Positions 1 to 6,417 of a stretch of DNA of 10,183 nucleotides are shown one piece after another. The translations under genes and the position numbers were made by a program. The notes under the pieces are model-generated. The model was not told where the DNA came from. It made no database searches and worked only from the letters and a program-made list of their open reading frames with translations. Location: NCBI GenBank assembly GCA_016287555.1, contig JAEFAK010000054.1:1-10183 (forward strand), given 5' to 3'. Source of the DNA: Oscillospiraceae bacterium. GTDB lineage: Bacteria > Bacillota > Clostridia > Oscillospirales > Oscillospiraceae. The first letter of the stretch is position 1. Every line of letters begins with the position of its first letter.

Positions 1-1
1 C

Positions 2-1258
2 AGCCGCGACGACCGGGTCATTGACATCTTCCCCGCCCGCGCGCCGGAGGACCCCTCCGAAAACCTCAAACAGCTGAAGGTGCGCCACGTGCTCTCGATG
101 GCCTGCGGCATGGAGGCGATGCCGGGCAATACGGCGGACTGGATACGCGAATTTCTCGCCGAGCCGGTCGTTCACGAGCCGGGCACGGCCTTCATGTACA
201 ACTCCATGGGCTCGACGCTGCTCGGGGCCATGGTGCGCCGGAAGACGGGTCTCGGCCTCATAGACTATCTGACGCCGCGCCTCTTCGACAAGATAGGCAT
301 AGACGCGGCAAATCTCAGGTGCAGCCGCATGCCGGACGGCATGGAGATAGGCGGCGGCGGGCTCTACGCGACGACGGAGGACAATCTGCGCCTTCTGAAG
401 CTCTATGCCGACGGCGGCGTCTGGGAGGGCGAGCGCATCCTCAGCGAGGACTACGTCCGTCAGGCCGTTTCGCTGCAGAACGAGTCCGCGACAGAGCGCG
501 CCGTCAACCCGCCCGCCGAGGACAATTTCGTCGGCTACGGCTTCCAGATATGGATGTGCCGTCCAGAGGGCGTATACAGGGCGGACGGCGCCATGGGCCA
601 GTTCACGATAGTTTTCCCCAAGTACGACATGCTCCTCGCCATAACCGAAAACGCCTCCGGCGGGACGGGGAGCGCCGTGCCTCAAAGGGTGCTCGATACT
701 GTATGGGAATGGTATTACGCCCTGCCTGCGCCGGAGACCAAGACCCTTCCCGAGGACGGGGACGCCTCGGAGCACCTCAGGCGCCGCATGAGCATGCTCG
801 CCCTGCCCGCGCCGGAGCGCTCGCGCATGTCCCCTCTGCAGGCGAAGGCCGCCGGGACGTACGTCCTGCGCGAGGGCAAGCTGGCCTTCAAAGCGTTCGA
901 TTTCTTCGGCTCGGAGGGCGACGCGAACGACGCAGCCCGAATGAAGATATCCTTCGAGCCCGGCAGCGTCGTCTTCGACGTGCTTGAAAAAAGCGGGGCG
1001 GAGCGCCGCATAGTCGCCGGCATGGACGGCTCGCGCCGGGAAAACGAGGTCCCCGGCATAGCGTCCCGCGCGCTCGTCTCGGCCAGGTGGACGTCCGACG
1101 TGCGCCTTGCGGTCGATATGCGCCTCATCGAGACGGCGGGCAGCGTTTTCGTCGAGATGGACTTCGCTCCGGACGGGACGCTGAGTACCGGGAGCGGGAG
1201 CGGTATCGCCTTCGTCTCCGGGAGAAGAGACAGGGCCGTATTCGAAAAAGAGAGCTGA
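2..1258 (+). CDS. Serine hydrolase, beta-lactamase class C / penicillin-binding-like family (N-terminus missing)
   Basis: The frame is open from base 2 to a TGA at 1256-1258, giving 418 visible residues. The true start and the catalytic SxxK motif lie upstream of the window. A GTG at 80 could be taken as the start, but it falls inside the conserved KVRHVLSM stretch, which corresponds to the 'T-I-R-H-L-L-T' region of the family, so it is internal. A tyrosine motif, FMYNSMGS, lies at visible residues 64-71. A DGAMGQ motif at about 195-200 replaces the KTG/HxG box, within a segment beginning VGYGFQIWMC that is typical of clostridial 'serine hydrolase' proteins. The last 180 or so residues look like an extra beta-rich domain. 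Such proteins are usually esterases or peptidases of unknown substrate, and resistance to beta-lactams should not be assumed. The gene is convergent with the nitroreductase and shares its terminator. Confidence 0.88.
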   Translation, partial: SRDDRVIDIFPARAPEDPSENLKQLKVRHVLSMACGMEAMPGNTADWIREFLAEPVVHEPGTAFMYNSMGSTLLGAMVRRKTGLGLIDYLTPRLFDKIGIDAANLRCSRMPDGMEIGGGGLYATTEDNLRLLKLYADGGVWEGERILSEDYVRQAVSLQNESATERAVNPPAEDNFVGYGFQIWMCRPEGVYRADGAMGQFTIVFPKYDMLLAITENASGGTGSAVPQRVLDTVWEWYYALPAPETKTLPEDGDASEHLRRRMSMLALPAPERSRMSPLQAKAAGTYVLREGKLAFKAFDFFGSEGDANDAARMKISFEPGSVVFDVLEKSGAERRIVAGMDGSRRENEVPGIASRALVSARWTSDVRLAVDMRLIETAGSVFVEMDFAPDGTLSTGSGSGIAFVSGRRDRAVFEKES

Positions 1259-1269
1259 CTGAAAGCACG

Positions 1270-1309
1270 AAAAAAAGACCCGGACGCGCTGATGCGTCCG
1301 GGCCTTTTT
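1270..1309. terminator. Bidirectional rho-independent terminator between convergent genes
   Basis: A perfect 9-bp stem (CCCGGACGC at 1279-1287, GCGTCCGGG at 1294-1302) encloses a 6-base loop. It is flanked by seven A's at 1270-1276 and five T's at 1305-1309, so it can end transcription of the hydrolase on the + strand and of the nitroreductase on the - strand. Confidence 0.9.
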
Positions 1310-1318
1310 GCGCCTTGT

Positions 1319-1837
1319 TCAGATCTTGTAGACGTAGTCCGCCTTGCGGGGAGCGGGTTTCGGAGCCTTGGTCGCCGCGTAGCCGAGGATGAGGTGGCCT
1401 ATGGCCTCGTAATCGCCCTCGACGCCGAGCTTTTTGAGCAGCTCCCTGCCGTACTCGGCCTCGAATTCCGGCTTCGCGCCGTGGATCCAGCAGCTCGCCA
1501 CGCCTACTGCCGCCGCCGCGTTCATCAGGTTGCCCATGACGAGGGTGCCGTCGTAGATGTAGGTCGGGACGGCCTTGTTCGCCAGAACGACGATGAGCTC
1601 CGGCGCGCCGTAGAAGGGATCGGAGGAGATGCCTCTGATGTCGGCGTTCATCTTCGAGAGCGTATCGCGGACCTCCCTGTCGGTTATGGCGATGATGATG
1701 GGGGACTGCCTTCCCATGCCGGTCGCGGCGTAGGTGCCCGCCTCGATGATGGCGTCGAGCTTCTCCTCCTCGATGAGCTCCGGCTTGTAGTTGCGGCAGC
1801 TTCTTCTTGTCTTGAGAGTCTTCAGTGTTTCGGCCAT
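1319..1837 (-). CDS. Nitroreductase family protein (FMN-dependent oxidoreductase)
   Basis: The 172-residue protein is a compact nitroreductase-fold enzyme. These bind FMN and use NAD(P)H to reduce nitro compounds, quinones or other acceptors in the cytoplasm; the physiological substrate cannot be read from sequence. The N-terminal FMN-phosphate motif RRSCRNY sits at residues 11-17. A second flavin-contact segment, AATGMGRQS, is at about 37-45, and the family's closing motif GHLILGYA is at about 147-154, followed by a Lys/Pro-rich tail. The length fits the short, single-domain nitroreductases of Clostridia. The ATG at 1837 is supported by an AAGGAGGAA ribosome-binding site (bases 1843-1851 on the other strand), spaced 5 bases from the start codon. 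It lies 137 bases downstream of the flavodoxin-fold gene on the same strand with no terminator seen between them, so it may be partly co-transcribed. It ends at the shared bidirectional terminator. Confidence 0.93.
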   Translation of the reverse strand: MAETLKTLKTRRSCRNYKPELIEEEKLDAIIEAGTYAATGMGRQSPIIIAITDREVRDTLSKMNADIRGISSDPFYGAPELIVVLANKAVPTYIYDGTLVMGNLMNAAAAVGVASCWIHGAKPEFEAEYGRELLKKLGVEGDYEAIGHLILGYAATKAPKPAPRKADYVYKI

Positions 1838-1909
1838 GATAGTTCCTCCTTGTCCGTTGTTCGCCCCGTAGGACGGCTCGCGTCAGCTCCGCCCGTCGGG
1901 ACAGTTAGG

Positions 1910-1938
1910 TTTACATAATTATGAATTTGCTATTTAAT
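1910..1938 (+). promoter_or_regulatory. Promoter-like pair with a palindrome in the gap between the two redox genes
   Basis: TTTACA (1910-1915) and TTTAAT (1933-1938) are each one base off sigma-A consensus and are separated by exactly 17 bases. A perfect 10-bp palindrome, CATAATTATG, sits at 1914-1923. The pair points on + into the antisense of the upstream redox gene. Because the region is AT-rich, it could instead be an operator or a weaker promoter for the nitroreductase on the other strand. No good -35/-10 pair was found on the - strand. Confidence 0.3.
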
Positions 1939-1974
1939 GCCATAATGATATGATAGTCCCGCGCGGCCCACGTG

Positions 1975-2553
1975 TCAATACGCTCGCTGCTCCGGGCAGA
2001 GCGCGTCTATCTCCCGCTCGGCTCGGCGCAGTATCGCCTCGACGTCGGCGCCGAGGATATCCAGTCCCTCGGCCTTGACGAGCTGCGTTTCCGCGATGCC
2101 GTAAAAGCCCCGTGCAAGGGCGCGGACGTAGCCGTAGCCGAAGCTGTCGTCGAATACGGGGCCGCCCGCCGTCGTCACGTACCAGAGCTTTTTTGCCCTG
2201 CAAAGCCCGACGGGGACGCCCTCCGGGGAGTAGGTGAAGGTCACGCCGAGGGCGTTGACCTGCTCGAAGTACCGCTTGAGCGCGGACGGGAAGGAGAGGT
2301 CCCAGAATGGCGCGGCGACGACGATCTCATCCGCCTCGGCGAAGCGCCGCGCGAGATCGAAAAGAGGGTGCTCGAAGCTGCCGGCGTGGGAGAGGGCGTC
2401 ACGTTGCTCGATAAAGTCCGCGTCGGCCGCGGGGAAGCGCAGCCCGGAGAGCTTTTCCTCCCGTACGGGGCCGCCCAGCCTGCCGAGCAGATGTTCCGCA
2501 AGCCTTCTCGTCCGCGATCCCGCCCGGACGCAGGCGTCGATAAATAAGATCAT
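1975..2553 (-). CDS. Flavodoxin-fold NAD(P)H oxidoreductase (quinone/azoreductase-like, Flavodoxin_2 type)
   Basis: The 192-residue protein resembles FMN-dependent NADH-azoreductases and NAD(P)H:quinone oxidoreductases, which carry out two-electron reduction of quinones or azo compounds in the cytosol. The N-terminal beta strand MILFIDACVR leads into a Ser/Thr-containing phosphate-binding loop (S13, T15). The motif APFWDLSFPSALK at 81-93 matches the family's 'AP-x-x-N-F-x-x-P-x-x-L-K' FMN loop, with Asp where Asn is usual. YVTTAGGP at 125-132 matches the second flavin loop. The ATG at 2553 is preceded by GGAGGG (other-strand bases 2559-2564) at a 5-base spacing, and its promoter is at 2592-2620. 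It is the first gene of the two-gene redox set with the nitroreductase and is divergent from the dehydrogenase gene. The true electron acceptor is unknown. Confidence 0.88.
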   Translation of the reverse strand: MILFIDACVRAGSRTRRLAEHLLGRLGGPVREEKLSGLRFPAADADFIEQRDALSHAGSFEHPLFDLARRFAEADEIVVAAPFWDLSFPSALKRYFEQVNALGVTFTYSPEGVPVGLCRAKKLWYVTTAGGPVFDDSFGYGYVRALARGFYGIAETQLVKAEGLDILGADVEAILRRAEREIDALCPEQRAY

Positions 2554-2591
2554 GCGATCCCTCCGTTTTGCCGTTTATAACGTTACACAGT

Positions 2592-2620
2592 ATTATAGTT
2601 CGTCGCAGTCAAACAGACAA
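2592..2620 (-). promoter_or_regulatory. Sigma-A-type promoter of the flavodoxin-fold oxidoreductase gene
   Basis: On the minus strand, TTGTCT (2620-2615) and a perfect TATAAT (2597-2592) are separated by 17 bases. Transcription would begin near 2585. An 8-bp palindrome, TAACGTTA (2578-2585), overlaps that position and could be an operator. Confidence 0.7.
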
Positions 2621-2718
2621 GAGCGAGGCTTTTGCTGGCAGGAAGAAAAATGCCGTTTTGCCTAAAAAACGCTGCCTCTTATTGGAAAAGTTTGTGCCGA
2701 AACACATAGGCGCGATTA

Positions 2719-2748
2719 TTGTTAAACGGCATACTTATATGTTATAAT
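2719..2748 (+). promoter_or_regulatory. Sigma-A-type promoter of the 3-hydroxyacyl-CoA dehydrogenase gene
   Basis: TTGTTA (2719-2724) and a perfect TATAAT (2743-2748) are separated by 18 bases. The predicted leader is about 70 bases long and contains a small GCCGG/CCGGC hairpin (2773-2777 with 2786-2790) followed by TTTATAAAAAA. This is too weak to call an attenuator. The promoter is divergent from the one at 2592-2620. Confidence 0.65.
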
Positions 2749-2824
2749 TCGCTTGTCAAAAAACGGATCACGGCCGGATGGAAGGCCGGCTTTATAAAAA
2801 ACAACGGAAGGAAAGAAAAAGAAA

Positions 2825-3793
2825 ATGGACAGGAAAAAAGTCGTCGTCTGCGGCGGAGGCGTGCTCGGCACTCAGATAGGCCTCATCTGCGCCTATTACG
2901 GATTCGACACGACCTTCTGGCTCCGCTCCGAGAGCTCGATAGGCCGCACGACGCCCAAGATCGAGCGCTACTCGGCGCTCATGCTGGAGGACCTCGGCGC
3001 CGCGAAGGCTCTCGTGGGCAATCCGATGGCCGCGTTCCTCTATCCGCGCGGGCTCATCCGCTCCTGGGACGGCATGACCGCCGGGAAGATCGACGAGCTG
3101 ATCGAGAGCGGGAAGAAGAACTTTGCTGAGAACGTGCACATCGAGCTGGACCTCAGGAAGGCCCTCTCCGGGGCGTATCTCGTCATCGAGTCCATGACCG
3201 AGGAGCCGAAGGCTAAGATCGGCATGTACGAGGCCATGCGCGACATACTTGACGAGGACACCATCCTATGCACGAACTCCTCGACGATGCTCCCGAGCAC
3301 CTTCGCCGAGTATACCGGACGTCCGGAAAAGTACTGCGCGCTGCACTTCGCCAATACCATCTGGAAGAACAACACCGCCGAGATCATGGGCCATCCCGGC
3401 ACCGATCCGGCTATATATAATGAGGTCGTTAAGTTCGCGGGCGAGATAGGCATGGTGCCCCTGCAGCTCCATAAGGAGCAGCCGGGCTACATCCTCAATT
3501 CGATGCTCGTCCCGTTCCTGAGCGCCGCCCAGATGCTCTGGGCCAAGGGCGTTTCTGATCCCGAGACTGTGGACCTGACCTGGCAGCTCGCGACGGGCGC
3601 CCCGGCGGGCCCCTTCAAGATCCTCGACATCGTCGGCCTCGAGACGGCGTACAACATCAACCAGATGAAGCCCGCCGCCCATCAGGAGGGTACGATAGAG
3701 AATCAGATCGGAAAGCTCCTCAAGGAGAAGATAGACCGCGGCGAGACCGGGGTCAACGCCGGCAAGGGCTTTTACGATTATACCAAAAAGTAA
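2825..3793 (+). CDS. 3-hydroxyacyl-CoA dehydrogenase family protein
   Basis: The 322-residue protein belongs to the NAD-dependent 3-hydroxyacyl-CoA dehydrogenase family, which interconverts 3-hydroxyacyl-CoA and 3-ketoacyl-CoA. The Rossmann motif GGGVLG is at residues 10-15. The substrate and catalytic positions of the family are present in order: TNSS at 150-153, the catalytic His in ALHFAN (H174), its Glu partner in AEIMGHP (E186) and the Asn in GYILNSM (N225). The C-terminal domain ends with the characteristic GKGFYDY at 313-319. It is about 40 residues longer than a standard 3-hydroxybutyryl-CoA dehydrogenase; much of the extra length is a Rossmann-domain segment around residues 36-105. 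The ATG at 2825 follows a GGAAGGAAAG ribosome-binding site (2806-2815). No thiolase, crotonase or acyl-CoA dehydrogenase lies beside it, so a butyrate-pathway role is not shown and a different hydroxy acid substrate remains possible. Confidence 0.9.
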   Translation: MDRKKVVVCGGGVLGTQIGLICAYYGFDTTFWLRSESSIGRTTPKIERYSALMLEDLGAAKALVGNPMAAFLYPRGLIRSWDGMTAGKIDELIESGKKNFAENVHIELDLRKALSGAYLVIESMTEEPKAKIGMYEAMRDILDEDTILCTNSSTMLPSTFAEYTGRPEKYCALHFANTIWKNNTAEIMGHPGTDPAIYNEVVKFAGEIGMVPLQLHKEQPGYILNSMLVPFLSAAQMLWAKGVSDPETVDLTWQLATGAPAGPFKILDIVGLETAYNINQMKPAAHQEGTIENQIGKLLKEKIDRGETGVNAGKGFYDYTKK

Positions 3794-3805
3794 ACCCGCC
3801 TTCGG

Positions 3806-3839
3806 GCCGCCCCTCCGCACTGCGGGAGGGGCGGCTTTT
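3806..3839 (+). terminator. Rho-independent terminator after the dehydrogenase gene
   Basis: An 11-bp GC-rich stem (GCCGCCCCTCC at 3806-3816, GGAGGGGCGGC at 3825-3835) with an 8-base loop is followed by TTTT at 3836-3839. It begins 12 bases after the stop codon and separates the dehydrogenase from the downstream operon. Confidence 0.88.
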
Positions 3840-3863
3840 CCGTATCCGGGCGTAAACAGGCCG

Positions 3864-3892
3864 TTGACAAATCGTGGGCTTTGCCATAAGCT
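3864..3892 (+). promoter_or_regulatory. Probable promoter of the DUF4125-TPR-DUF4037-zinc ribbon operon
   Basis: A perfect TTGACA at 3864-3869 is followed after 17 bases by TAAGCT (3887-3892), a poor -10; CATAAG two bases earlier is an alternative. In the short leader, GGCGC-CGGA-GCGCC forms a perfect 5-bp hairpin at 3903-3916, ten bases before the GAGGAGG ribosome-binding site at 3926-3932. Confidence 0.5.
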
Positions 3893-3939
3893 TGAAGCGT
3901 AAGGCGCCGGAGCGCCAAAAGACCTGAGGAGGCGTCAGA

Positions 3940-4554
3940 ATGCAGCCGAAAGAGGAAACAATAAAAAAGATAATAGACATAGAATGGCCCATGTTCCGCG
4001 ACGTCAACGGCGACGGACCGAAGGCCTCCTGCCAGAACGACAGGCTCACCTTCGAGGGCATGCGCCGCGGGCAGTACGAGGCCTGGGACGAGAGGACCTG
4101 CGAAGCCTACCTGCGCGATCTGGAGGCCGCCGCCGCGCAGGGCAGAAACCTCCCCGCGGAGAAATATATCCACATGATGCGCTCGACCGCGCCGGGGGAC
4201 TATGAAAAGCTCAGAGCTCTGCTTCCGCCGCGCGACGAGCGCGCCGAAAGGCTCGCCGACATGATAACGGCGAAGCTCGTCGGCCAGACGGAGGTCCTGC
4301 ATGAGCGCTATCCGCGCGTCAGCGGAGCGGGACGTCCGCTCTATACGACGCAGGACGGCCCCGGCGTGACGTCCGTCGAGACCTATCAGCGCGGCGAGCT
4401 GTATACGTATTCGTACGAGACGCTGCAGGCGCTCTGGGAGCATCTGCTCGCTATGGAGGCGAAGGGAGAATCCCTCGCCGAAAAGATTCTTGCCGGGAGC
4501 GTCGCCTACTATGGCTACGCATCCCTGGAGGAGGCCGAAAATGGACAAAAATAA
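3940..4554 (+). CDS. DUF4125 family protein, unknown function
   Basis: The 204-residue protein matches my recollection of the DUF4125 family (conserved, bacterial, no known activity). Family-like signatures are visible along its length: IEWPMF at 14-19, C31-Q32, the MRRGQY stretch at 41-46 followed by W49, GRNLPAEKYIHMM at 68-80, GRP at 131-133 and a near-invariant-looking block SVETYQRGELYTYS at 145-158. The mix of conserved polar residues (E15, Q45, N70, K75, E147, R151, E153) suggests an enzyme or a tight binding surface rather than a structural repeat. There is no signal peptide or membrane segment, so it should be cytoplasmic. The ATG at 3940 has a GAGGAGG site at 7-base spacing. It is the first gene of the operon, and its 3' end overlaps the TPR gene by 14 bases, suggesting translational coupling. 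Family assignment is fairly firm; function is unknown. Confidence 0.85.
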   Translation: MQPKEETIKKIIDIEWPMFRDVNGDGPKASCQNDRLTFEGMRRGQYEAWDERTCEAYLRDLEAAAAQGRNLPAEKYIHMMRSTAPGDYEKLRALLPPRDERAERLADMITAKLVGQTEVLHERYPRVSGAGRPLYTTQDGPGVTSVETYQRGELYTYSYETLQALWEHLLAMEAKGESLAEKILAGSVAYYGYASLEEAENGQK

Positions 4555-5449
4555 ACTGCCCGAAAACTTCTTCGAGCGCCTTGACGCGCTCATGGCCCGC
4601 GGCGAGGCCGCGCCCATTGAGGCGTATCTGACCGATGCGCTCGCCGGGCTGGATGAAAAAAGCCCCGAAGCCGCGACCGTGCTCAACGAGCTCGCCGCTT
4701 ACTACCGGGGCGTGACGCGCTACGCCGAGGCGCGCGAGGCGTGGAAAAAGGCCATGGACATCATGGAGGAGCTCGGCTGGGCCTCCAGCCCGCAGTACGC
4801 CACCATGATGATAAACCGCGCGGGGCTTCTCCGCCTGACGGGCGAATACAGGGAGGCCGTCGCCGAGTATAACGCCGCCGCGCGCCTTCTGGAGGCGCAG
4901 GGGCAGGGCGGCAGCTACGCCTACGTCAGCCTGCTCAACAACCTTGCCCTGACCTACGAGAGCATGGGCGAGCCGGGCGAGGCCATCCCTCTGGCCGAGA
5001 CGGCGCTGAAGATAGTCCGCTTGAGGCCCGATTCCGAGGTCGAGGTCGCGACGGCGCTCAACAATCTCGCCGCCATGCACCTGCGCGCCGGCGCGGTCGA
5101 CAGGGCCGAGGCCATGATCCGCGAGGCCATAGACAGGTTCAACGCCCTTCCGGAGCAAAACTCGCATCTTTTCGCCGCCCACGCAACGCTCGGCGCCGTG
5201 CTCTATAACACGAAGCGGTACGAGGAAGCGCTGACCGAATTCGACGCGGCGCTCAAGGGCACGGAGACGCTCTACGGGAAGAACATTGATTACGCCTCCG
5301 CGCTGCGCAGCCGCGGTTTTACGCTGGAGGCTCTCGGCCGGGATGACGATGCGGGAAAGTGCCTTAACGAGGCCGCAGATCTCGCGGAGAGGCTCCTCGG
5401 ACCGGAGCATTCCGTCGCGCGCGCGTGGCGCAGGGAGGCCGGCAGGTGA
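4541..5449 (+). CDS. Tetratricopeptide repeat (TPR) protein
   Basis: The 302-residue protein is almost wholly TPR. About six helix-turn-helix repeats can be seen near residues 44-77, 86-119, 129-162, 169-202, 211-244 and 252-285, with repeat hallmarks such as LNNLALTYESMGEPGEAI and LNNLAAMHLRAG. The spacing resembles the longer TPR_12/kinesin-light-chain-like repeats. TPR arrays bind peptides or partner proteins; no catalytic motif is present. I chose the ATG at 4541 because GGAGGAGG lies 6 bases before it; an in-frame TTG at 4490 would add 17 unlikely residues and has no comparable site. It overlaps the DUF4125 gene by 14 bases and overlaps the next gene by 4 bases (GTGA), so the three proteins are probably made together and may form a complex. 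No signal peptide is seen. Confidence 0.93.
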   Translation: MDKNKLPENFFERLDALMARGEAAPIEAYLTDALAGLDEKSPEAATVLNELAAYYRGVTRYAEAREAWKKAMDIMEELGWASSPQYATMMINRAGLLRLTGEYREAVAEYNAAARLLEAQGQGGSYAYVSLLNNLALTYESMGEPGEAIPLAETALKIVRLRPDSEVEVATALNNLAAMHLRAGAVDRAEAMIREAIDRFNALPEQNSHLFAAHATLGAVLYNTKRYEEALTEFDAALKGTETLYGKNIDYASALRSRGFTLEALGRDDDAGKCLNEAADLAERLLGPEHSVARAWRREAGR

Positions 5450-6402
5450 GCCGCGAGGGCGGCGCGCTGGCGCTGAGCCGCGCCTTTTTCGAGGAGACGG
5501 TGCTGCCGATGCTGCGGGCGGAGTTCCCGTCCGAGCGCTGCGCGGCCGGCCTCGTCGGCAACGGCTCTGAGTGCTTCGGCTACGACGACGAGATATCCCG
5601 CGACCATGACTGGGGCGTCGATTTCTTCCTCTGGGTCCCGGAGGAGGACAGGGGCATGATCCCCGAGCTTTCCGAGTTCAAGCGCCGCGTGCTTCGCCTC
5701 GTGCCGGGGGAGTACGCGCGCAGTCTGTCGGCTTACGGCGCGGAGCCCGGAGTCATGACGGTCGGGGATTTTTATAAGAGCTTCATCGGCTGCCCGCGCG
5801 CGCCGGAAAAGCTCGGCGAGTGGCTGGCAGTCCCGGAGGAAAACCTCGCCATGGCAGTCAACGGCGAGGTGTTCCGCGATCCGGCGGGAGAGTTTTCCGC
5901 CGTCCGCCGCGAGTTGGAGCGGCACTATCCCGACGATATCCTGCTCAAGCGCATGTCCGTTTGCTGCATGGAGATGGCGCAGACGGGCCAGTATAATTTC
6001 CGTCGCTGCGCCCTGCGGGGCGACGTGCCCGCCCTTCGCGAGGTGACGGCGCGCTTTTCCCGCGCCGCGGCGCATCTCTGCTTCCTGCTCGCGCGGCGCT
6101 ATATGCCGTATTACAAGTGGGCCTTCCGCGCGCTCGCGGAGCTCCCGGAGCCCGGACCCTCCGCCGCCGCGCTGCTGATTGACATAGCCTCCGAGCCGGG
6201 GCTCGACGGGGCGGCTTTCGCGAGGCAGACAGAGCGCATCGAGGCCGTCTGCTCCATGCTCGGAGCCGAGCTGAAGCGCCGCGGGCTCTCCGGCGCGGAG
6301 GGCGATTTCTTCGTCGCCCACGGAGAGGCGCTGCGCGCGAGGATAAGCCTTGCCGCTCTCCGCGACCTTCCCGCGCAGTACGACCCCTTCCGCAGGGGCT
6401 GA
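5446..6402 (+). CDS. DUF4037 protein, predicted nucleotidyltransferase-fold
   Basis: The 318-residue protein carries the DUF4037 hallmark GSECFGYDDEISRDHDWG at residues 40-57. Its pattern, Gly-Ser followed about 12 residues later by Asp-His-Asp (53-55), matches the hG[GS]...Dx[DE] active site of the DNA polymerase beta-like nucleotidyltransferase superfamily. GEVFRD at 140-145 could supply the third metal-binding acid (D145). The C-terminal half is helical, with the conserved-looking AQTGQYNFRR (178-187) and a YYKWAF segment (222-227). If active, it would transfer a nucleotide to an unknown protein, RNA or small molecule; the motifs look intact. I place the start at GTG 5446, which overlaps the TPR stop as GTGA and has GGGAGG (5433-5438) 7 bases upstream; an in-frame GTG at 5425 is the alternative. 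The nucleotidyltransferase activity is inferred from motifs only. Confidence 0.87.
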   Translation: MSREGGALALSRAFFEETVLPMLRAEFPSERCAAGLVGNGSECFGYDDEISRDHDWGVDFFLWVPEEDRGMIPELSEFKRRVLRLVPGEYARSLSAYGAEPGVMTVGDFYKSFIGCPRAPEKLGEWLAVPEENLAMAVNGEVFRDPAGEFSAVRRELERHYPDDILLKRMSVCCMEMAQTGQYNFRRCALRGDVPALREVTARFSRAAAHLCFLLARRYMPYYKWAFRALAELPEPGPSAAALLIDIASEPGLDGAAFARQTERIEAVCSMLGAELKRRGLSGAEGDFFVAHGEALRARISLAALRDLPAQYDPFRRG

Positions 6403-6417
6403 CGACGAGGCGTAGAA

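Noticed and set aside
80..82. A GTG that could start the beta-lactamase-like gene.
   Set aside because: The frame is open upstream to the window edge and the GTG codes a valine inside a conserved family motif, so the gene is cut by the window rather than starting here.
1292..1918. A 208-codon + strand frame opposite the nitroreductase.
   Set aside because: It starts within the terminator hairpin and is the complement of a clear nitroreductase gene.
2625..2678. A possible long-range pairing GAGGC/GCCTC with an inner GGCA/TGCC as a structured leader or riboswitch.
   Set aside because: The arms are only 4-5 bases with large loops, lie upstream of the predicted + strand transcription start, and match no riboswitch that I know.
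4490..4540. A TTG-initiated 17-residue extension of the TPR protein.
   Set aside because: A strong GGAGGAGG site precedes the ATG at 4541, and the extension would lie entirely within the DUF4125 coding sequence.
3778..4686. A 302-codon open frame on the - strand under the DUF4125 gene.
   Set aside because: It crosses the dehydrogenase terminator and has no recognisable domain; the + strand DUF4125 frame is convincing.
4451..5410. A 319-codon open frame on the - strand under the TPR gene.
   Set aside because: It is an antisense shadow of the TPR repeats; no ribosome-binding site or domain is visible.
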